Below, one piece after another: positions 6,926 through 10,425 of a stretch of 10,425 bases of DNA. A program made the position numbers and the translations under genes. Under the pieces are notes generated by a model. That model worked only from the letters and a program-made list of their open reading frames with translations, was not told the origin of the DNA and did not search any database. This DNA comes from Alphaproteobacteria bacterium (GTDB lineage Bacteria > Pseudomonadota > Alphaproteobacteria > SHVP01): NCBI GenBank assembly GCA_026421105.1, contig JAPKDI010000027.1, positions 1 to 10,425 on the forward strand, given 5' to 3'. The stretch's first letter is position 1. Each line of letters opens with the position of its first letter.

Positions 6926-6981
6926 CGCGCAACGTCAGAGCGCTAACGGAGGGTGGAGAGAGACAAAGAAGTCAAACAAGA

Positions 6982-7158
6982 ATGGTTAGGCACCTAAACG
7001 ATTTCATAAAGCACCCTTCGGCAAGCCCGAATGCCAACAATAGTTGGCCATACTCACTAGATATTATTACACATCAAATCGACGCACGGATGCACAGACC
7101 GATCATCATGGCTCCCTCCGCAACGTCATTCTATACTCTTGCCCAGAGCCAACAATGA
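6982..7158 (+). CDS. Possible small ORF ending on the gspL start codon
   Basis: A 58-codon frame starts at ATG 6982 (an in-frame GTG at 6919 would make 79 codons). It ends with TGA at 7156-7158, overlapping the gspL ATG as ATGA. The predicted peptide has no recognised domain, no signal peptide and an unremarkable Asn/Ser/Ile/His-rich composition. No strong ribosome binding site precedes either start. The only support is the 4-base overlap, the same type of junction seen between all later genes of the operon, plus the weak ribosome binding site of gspL itself. It may be a chance frame in the leader. Confidence 0.25.
   Translation: MVRHLNDFIKHPSASPNANNSWPYSLDIITHQIDARMHRPIIMAPSATSFYTLAQSQQ
7033..7048. 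repeat. Inverted repeat GCCAAC-AATA-GTTGGC upstream of gspL
   Basis: Six-base perfect arms (7033-7038 and 7043-7048) flank AATA, about 107 bases before the gspL ATG and next to an AT-rich stretch (7059-7070). Nine bases of it (GCCAACAAT) recur as a direct repeat at 7148-7156, overlapping the gspL start codon. It could be an operator or a leader hairpin; no cognate regulator lies in the window. Confidence 0.4.
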
Positions 7159-8192
7159 ACAGTTTTCAACCAATTCTCTCGTTCTTGGATTGGTGGGGTG
7201 TAGAGCTTCGCTCGTTTATCCCGCCGAGGCTCCGTCGTGCGCTTGGCCTCTCCCGTGACCAACTGTTCATCCGCCTTGATGGGAGCAACGTCGACGCCCA
7301 CCTCGATAGGGGCGATGGGCTAGAATTGGTCGCCGCGACGGAGGTAACGCCCGAGGACTGGAGCCATCTTGGCGTCAACTTTACCCACGCTCTCCGCGGC
7401 TTGAGTGCAGGTGCCATTGAAACAACCCTCATCATCAGCGCTTCGCAGGTGGTGCGTCGCCGGTTGCGGCTTCCGCCCACGCCGGATCGAGACTTGCCGG
7501 GATTGTTGTCCTTCGAGATCGAGCGTCACACGCCGTTCAAACCCGAAGAAGCGTACTTCTCTTACCAACGCGACGGGACGCATGGCGATTCAACGGACAT
7601 CACGATCGACGTTGCGCCACGTCGCGTTGTCGATCCGCTGATAGCGGCTTTGTCGCAGATGGGTTTCCCACCAACGAACGTGGCGCTCGGCGACAAGGCA
7701 AGGAACGTCGCCGGATTAGGCACGACATCCGCGCGAGAGGGCCCGAGGTTGGCTGCTGCACTGCTCGTTCTTCTTCTTGTTGCTGCAGCCGTATCTCCGT
7801 TGTTGCGCCTCGAGGCAATCGCAGACGGTTTGTCCCAAGACCTTCAAACCGCGCGACAAGATGTCGGGCTGGTAGCCGAGGGCGACGACGCGAGAGCGCT
7901 GACTATACGGCGCTTTCTCGACGGCGAACGGCTGACGCGCTCCTCGCCCCTTGCTGTTCTAAATGAACTTTCGGGACTCCTGCCCGATGGCACATGGCTT
8001 GTTCAGTACGGGCAGGCCGGACGTGCGGTGACATTAGAAGGTCAGACTGAGACCAGCGCGGGCCTTATACCGCTGCTCGAAAGCTCGGAGCGCTTCAACT
8101 CCATTGAGTATGATGCACCGGTTACGCTTGAGGGCCGCGATGGCCGTGAGCGGTTTACTTTTTCTCTACGACTTGCGGGCGATGCGTCATGA
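7155..8192 (+). CDS. GspL/PilN-like inner-membrane assembly protein of a type II secretion-like system
   Basis: This 345-residue bitopic protein has three parts. Residues 1-198 are cytoplasmic and contain LLSFEIERHTPFKPEEAYFSY (117-137), the pattern seen where PilM/GspL-type domains contact membrane partners. A single hydrophobic helix spans about 199-217. A periplasmic region follows, with a short heptad-like stretch (about 218-240) and a PilN-like ferredoxin-type domain in which LAVLNELSGLLPDGTWL (266-282), VTLEGQ and a repeated TLEG segment are visible. In this family the cytoplasmic part recruits the assembly ATPase and the periplasmic part pairs with GspM/PilO. No ATP-binding motif is evident and the actin-like part is shorter than usual. 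The ATG at 7155 is preferred to a TTG at 7044 because homologous-looking sequence begins there, though its ribosome binding site is weak. Its TGA overlaps the next ATG (8189-8192). Confidence 0.75.
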   Translation: MNSFQPILSFLDWWGVELRSFIPPRLRRALGLSRDQLFIRLDGSNVDAHLDRGDGLELVAATEVTPEDWSHLGVNFTHALRGLSAGAIETTLIISASQVVRRRLRLPPTPDRDLPGLLSFEIERHTPFKPEEAYFSYQRDGTHGDSTDITIDVAPRRVVDPLIAALSQMGFPPTNVALGDKARNVAGLGTTSAREGPRLAAALLVLLLVAAAVSPLLRLEAIADGLSQDLQTARQDVGLVAEGDDARALTIRRFLDGERLTRSSPLAVLNELSGLLPDGTWLVQYGQAGRAVTLEGQTETSAGLIPLLESSERFNSIEYDAPVTLEGRDGRERFTFSLRLAGDAS

Positions 8193-8758
8193 CACGTGGT
8201 TCGCCAGCATCTCGCTTTGCAGCCCTGCTTCTTTTTGCGGCGACGATCCTAGCAGCCTATTGGCTCGTTGGCTGGCGCCTCCAAGCTGCTTACCAAGAAG
8301 TGCTCGCTAATATCGGCGATCGGCGACTGGTGCTGGCACGAATGGACGCAGCAAAAACGCACGACAATGCGCTTGCCGCAACGTTGCGTACCCGCGAAGA
8401 AGCCGCGGGCGATTCCGTAATCGCCGCCGAAACCGACAGCGGCGCCGCAGCATTACTACAATCCCACCTTCAGAAATTGCTGGAAAACAGCGCGGCGCAA
8501 CTCACCAGCGTTGAAGCGCTACAGAACGAGACGCGAGATTCCTATCGAACCGTTAGCCTCCGCGCGCAGTTCACAACCGGACACGAAGGCCTGCGGCAAA
8601 TTCTTTTCGCGCTTGAGGCAGGTCGCCCGGTGGTCTTTCTGGACAATACGACCATCAGCGCCAGGTCGGTTCGTGCTTTCGGGGTCGAGCGCCCCCTTGA
8701 TGTCCAAGTCGATCTCACCGCCTTCCGCGATTCAGATAGTTCGAAACCGCAACGATGA
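8189..8758 (+). CDS. GspM/PilO-like protein (T2SSM_b type)
   Basis: This is a 189-residue protein with a short cytoplasmic tail and one transmembrane helix at about 9-28 (FAALLLFAATILAAYWLVGW). A probable coiled coil follows over about 30-72, then a periplasmic ferredoxin-like domain from about 85 to 178. That domain contains LLQSHLQKLLENSAAQLTSVEAL and, at its end, the strand pattern RPVVFLDNTTISAR (146-159) with LDVQVDLTAF (170-179), typical of the GspM/PilO group. Such proteins form a heterodimer with GspL/PilN in the inner-membrane platform. Both ends overlap neighbours as ATGA (8189-8192 and 8755-8758), so it should be made in step with them. Sequence alone cannot decide between GspM and PilO. 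Confidence 0.75.
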   Translation: MTRGSPASRFAALLLFAATILAAYWLVGWRLQAAYQEVLANIGDRRLVLARMDAAKTHDNALAATLRTREEAAGDSVIAAETDSGAAALLQSHLQKLLENSAAQLTSVEALQNETRDSYRTVSLRAQFTTGHEGLRQILFALEAGRPVVFLDNTTISARSVRAFGVERPLDVQVDLTAFRDSDSSKPQR

Positions 8759-9207
8759 ATCGGATCCCGTTCATACTTCTCGGGGTCGTGTTCCTCACCG
8801 TCGCGATCGGTGCGTGGTTGCTACCGCCTTCGGCTGTCGGCCCCGACGCCTCTACCGCGAGCCACCCCCAATCGACAGGCCCCGCTGCGTTCGCGAACAA
8901 GCAGGGCGACATCGAAGATTTCGCAGCACTGGGCGAACGGCCACCATTCAGTGCGACACGTCGCGCAATACTTTCGGCATCGGACGATAACGCGGCACTC
9001 GTGCTGGGGCGCTACCGTTTGTCGGGGGTTGTCGTTGCTCCCAGCGCCCGGTCGGTGATCCTCAGCGGATTGGACAACCGGTCCCTGATTGTTGCTGAAG
9101 GTGAAACCGTTGACGGCTGGAAGGTTGACAAGATCACCGCCGAAAAGGTGGTCTTTACGTCGGACGGGCGGCGCCAAATCTTTCCAGTTAATCAGTCCGG
9201 CCGATGA
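8755..9207 (+). CDS. Short GspC/PilP-like protein with HR domain, no PDZ domain
   Basis: This 150-residue protein is anchored by one N-terminal hydrophobic helix (about 5-22). An Ala/Ser/Pro-rich linker (about 24-60) follows, then RPPFSATRR (62-70) and one compact beta domain (about 84-147). That domain shows the homology-region pattern of GspC/PilP: YRLSGVVVAPSARSVIL (87-103), LDNRSLIVAEGETVDGWKVDKI (106-127) and VVFTSDGRRQIFPV (132-145). In this family the domain binds the N0 domain of the secretin and joins inner and outer membrane parts. Classical GspC proteins are nearly twice as long and carry a C-terminal PDZ or coiled-coil domain, absent here; PilP is of similar size but is a lipoprotein. 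The start overlaps the gspM stop as ATGA, and the stop overlaps a 25-codon ORF as ATGA. Confidence 0.75.
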   Translation: MNRIPFILLGVVFLTVAIGAWLLPPSAVGPDASTASHPQSTGPAAFANKQGDIEDFAALGERPPFSATRRAILSASDDNAALVLGRYRLSGVVVAPSARSVILSGLDNRSLIVAEGETVDGWKVDKITAEKVVFTSDGRRQIFPVNQSGR

Positions 9208-9281
9208 GGGCTTCGGCTCCATTGATTCGATCAGGCTCGCTTCGTAGGGTGCGGCGTCGGGCATGGAGGAACTTAGGGTGA
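9204..9281 (+). CDS. 25-codon arginine-rich micro-ORF bridging gspC and gspD
   Basis: ATG at 9204 overlaps the gspC stop as ATGA (9204-9207). The frame runs without interruption to TGA at 9279-9281, which overlaps the gspD GTG start as GTGA (9278-9281). The predicted peptide begins MRASAPLIRSGSLRRVRRR and has eight arginines; no domain or signal peptide is visible. It fills the whole 70-base spacer that otherwise breaks a chain of 4-base overlaps, and it contains the gspD ribosome binding site. It most likely serves, if anything, to carry ribosomes from gspC to gspD; a functional peptide is not supported. Coincidence is possible. Confidence 0.4.
   Translation: MRASAPLIRSGSLRRVRRRAWRNLG
9265..9270 (+). 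promoter_or_regulatory. Ribosome binding site that decides the gspD start
   Basis: GGAGGA lies seven bases before the GTG at 9278 and is the strongest Shine-Dalgarno sequence in the right part. It excludes the in-frame ATG at 9263 as the main start, because that codon overlaps the site and has only a poor AGGG about 15 bases ahead of it. Starting at GTG also gives a cleaner lipoprotein signal peptide. Confidence 0.65.
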
Positions 9282-10425
9282 ACTGCAGACTGGCTTTTGC
9301 CGGTGCGACGCTGATGGTCGCGGCGGCCTGTACGGCGCAGCCCATCCGTGACGTCTCCGAACTGCCCGCGACGATTTCCGAAACCGGCCCACGCGTCGTC
9401 CAGAATCAGGCGTCGGTGCCGCCCCCGGGTCCGGCGGCTCTCGCCGCATCAGCACCCGCAGTGGCCAAGCGACAACCAAGGATCGATGAGATCTACCCGG
9501 CACGGACCAACGCTAGCGCCGGTGGTGGCGCCCGGCCGTTGCGTGGCAGCGAGGGCGATATCACCCTGAATTTCGACAACGCCGACGTCCGTGAAGTAGC
9601 GCGTGTCATCTTGGGTAATCTGCTAGGCCTCAATTATGTCATTGACCCCAATGTCTCCGGTGTAATTAGCCTCGCATCATCCCGACCGTTGCGGCGCGAT
9701 GACCTTTTCCCCACGTTCGAAGCAGTTCTCTCTAGTCAGGGGATCAGACTCTTTAACTACGGAAACGTATTGCGCCTAACCCGGTTGAACGATGCCCAGA
9801 CACGGGCCGGTGGCGGCATCAGTTTTGGCACGGGGACCGCCTATCGAATATTCCCACTCGAGTTCATCGCCGCAGCACAGTTAGAGACGGTCTTGACGCC
9901 TCTATTGCCACAAGGCGCGCTTGCCGTCGTTGACCCCGTGCTGAACCTTGTTGTAGTCGCGGGCGATTCAGCCGCGATGCGATTGGCCGCAGGTACGATT
10001 AATATCTTCGATGTAAACCGTATGGCGACCCAGATATCGGCGATCGTCACCTTAGAAAATGCTGATGCCACGGTAGTCGGGGCCGAGCTCAACAACGTCT
10101 TCGCCTCGACCGGATCACTATCAGGCGGCGACGGACAGCCCGGCTCTCTACAGTTAATTCCGATCGAGCGCCTCAATGGTATTTTGATCGTGGCCCAAAA
10201 CCGCGAATTGGTGGAAGACGCACGAGAGTGGATTTTTCGACTCGATCGCAAACACGATCCCGCGGAGCGACGCGTGTTCGTCTATTACGTTCAGCATGGC
10301 GGAGCGCAACGTATCGCCACCGCGCTTAATGAGATTCTCGGCAGCAATGTCGGCGGCGCCCCAGCCGACGGCGATGGCCCAGACACGACGGCAACCCCGT
10401 CGGGCCTTCTGGAGGCAAACCTTCG
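9278..10425 (+). CDS. gspD: Secretin, GspD/PilQ type, probable lipoprotein (5' part, runs off the window)
   Basis: The first 382 codons of an outer-membrane secretin are present; the pore-forming C-terminal domain lies beyond the edge. A 17-residue signal peptide (MNCRLAFAGATLMVAAAC) ends at Cys18 in a lipobox-like AAAC; the +2 residue is Thr, which fits outer-membrane sorting. A roughly 75-residue Ala/Pro-rich linker precedes the N0 domain (about 94-170), with DITLNFDNADVREVARVIL, NYVIDPNVSGVI and ALSSQGI-like features. N1 (about 188-247) begins AYRIFPLEFIAAAQLE. N2 (about 255-330) contains IPIERLNGILIVAQN, and N3 starts at about 338 (RVFVYYVQHGGAQRIATALNEIL). Classical GspD uses a Sec signal and a separate pilotin; a self-lipidated secretin resembles HxcQ of Pseudomonas. 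A PilQ-like role cannot be excluded. Confidence 0.9.
   Translation, partial: MNCRLAFAGATLMVAAACTAQPIRDVSELPATISETGPRVVQNQASVPPPGPAALAASAPAVAKRQPRIDEIYPARTNASAGGGARPLRGSEGDITLNFDNADVREVARVILGNLLGLNYVIDPNVSGVISLASSRPLRRDDLFPTFEAVLSSQGIRLFNYGNVLRLTRLNDAQTRAGGGISFGTGTAYRIFPLEFIAAAQLETVLTPLLPQGALAVVDPVLNLVVVAGDSAAMRLAAGTINIFDVNRMATQISAIVTLENADATVVGAELNNVFASTGSLSGGDGQPGSLQLIPIERLNGILIVAQNRELVEDAREWIFRLDRKHDPAERRVFVYYVQHGGAQRIATALNEILGSNVGGAPADGDGPDTTATPSGLLEANL

Noticed and set aside
6701..6946. Plus-strand ORF opposite the FecR remnant
   Set aside because: The minus strand shows recognisable FecR sequence; the plus-strand product is Arg/Gly-rich with no domain.
7044..7154. TTG at 7044 as the gspL start (37 extra residues)
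   Set aside because: The extra residues look like translated leader DNA rather than part of the protein, and they overlap the dyad repeat; the ATG at 7155 is preferred.
1..10425. CRISPR array, insertion sequence, rRNA or tRNA gene
   Set aside because: No regularly spaced repeats, transposase motifs, terminal inverted repeats or RNA gene signatures were found on reading both strands.

Overview
The window reads as a piece of an alphaproteobacterial chromosome. The evidence is moderately high GC, a Cox15-type heme A synthase with an alphaproteobacterial look, a crotonase / CoA-binding / MetY gene run, and a divergent secretin cluster. The species cannot be named from the sequence. Genes are tightly packed, and many neighbours share a 1- or 4-base start/stop overlap; several start codons are chosen here on that basis.

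Left part (1-3034, + strand). The tail of an unrecognised ORF is followed by an AT-rich spacer holding inverted repeats. Then comes a compact three-gene unit: an ECHDC3-like crotonase-family protein, a YccU-type CoA-binding protein, and MetY, a PLP-dependent O-acetylhomoserine sulfhydrylase. The first two genes overlap by one base and metY follows after 14 bases with a good ribosome binding site. Only MetY has a clear biochemical role (direct sulfide incorporation into homocysteine).

Middle (3035-6584, - strand). A co-directional unit is transcribed as ctaA (heme A synthase), cutA, an MFS exporter-like gene and an AEC-family permease. The junctions are ATGA, GTGA and a 6-base gap. The AEC stop codon abuts the metY stop with no spacer; a perfect 10-bp inverted repeat lies just inside the AEC end. 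Upstream of ctaA lies a 76-codon ORF that looks like a broken FecR-domain gene.

Right part (7155-10425, + strand, running off the edge). This is the start of a type II secretion-like / type IV pilus-like operon: a GspL/PilN-like protein, a GspM/PilO-like protein, a short PDZ-less GspC/PilP-like protein, and a GspD/PilQ secretin with its own lipoprotein signal. The order L-M-C-D matches pilMN-O-P-Q rather than the classical gspC-D-E...L-M order. Every junction is a 4-base overlap if one accepts a 25-codon micro-ORF between gspC and gspD; an upstream ORF ends the same way on the gspL start. This cluster and its micro-ORFs are the most interesting part of the window. The ATPase, platform protein and pseudopilins, if present, would lie beyond the right edge.
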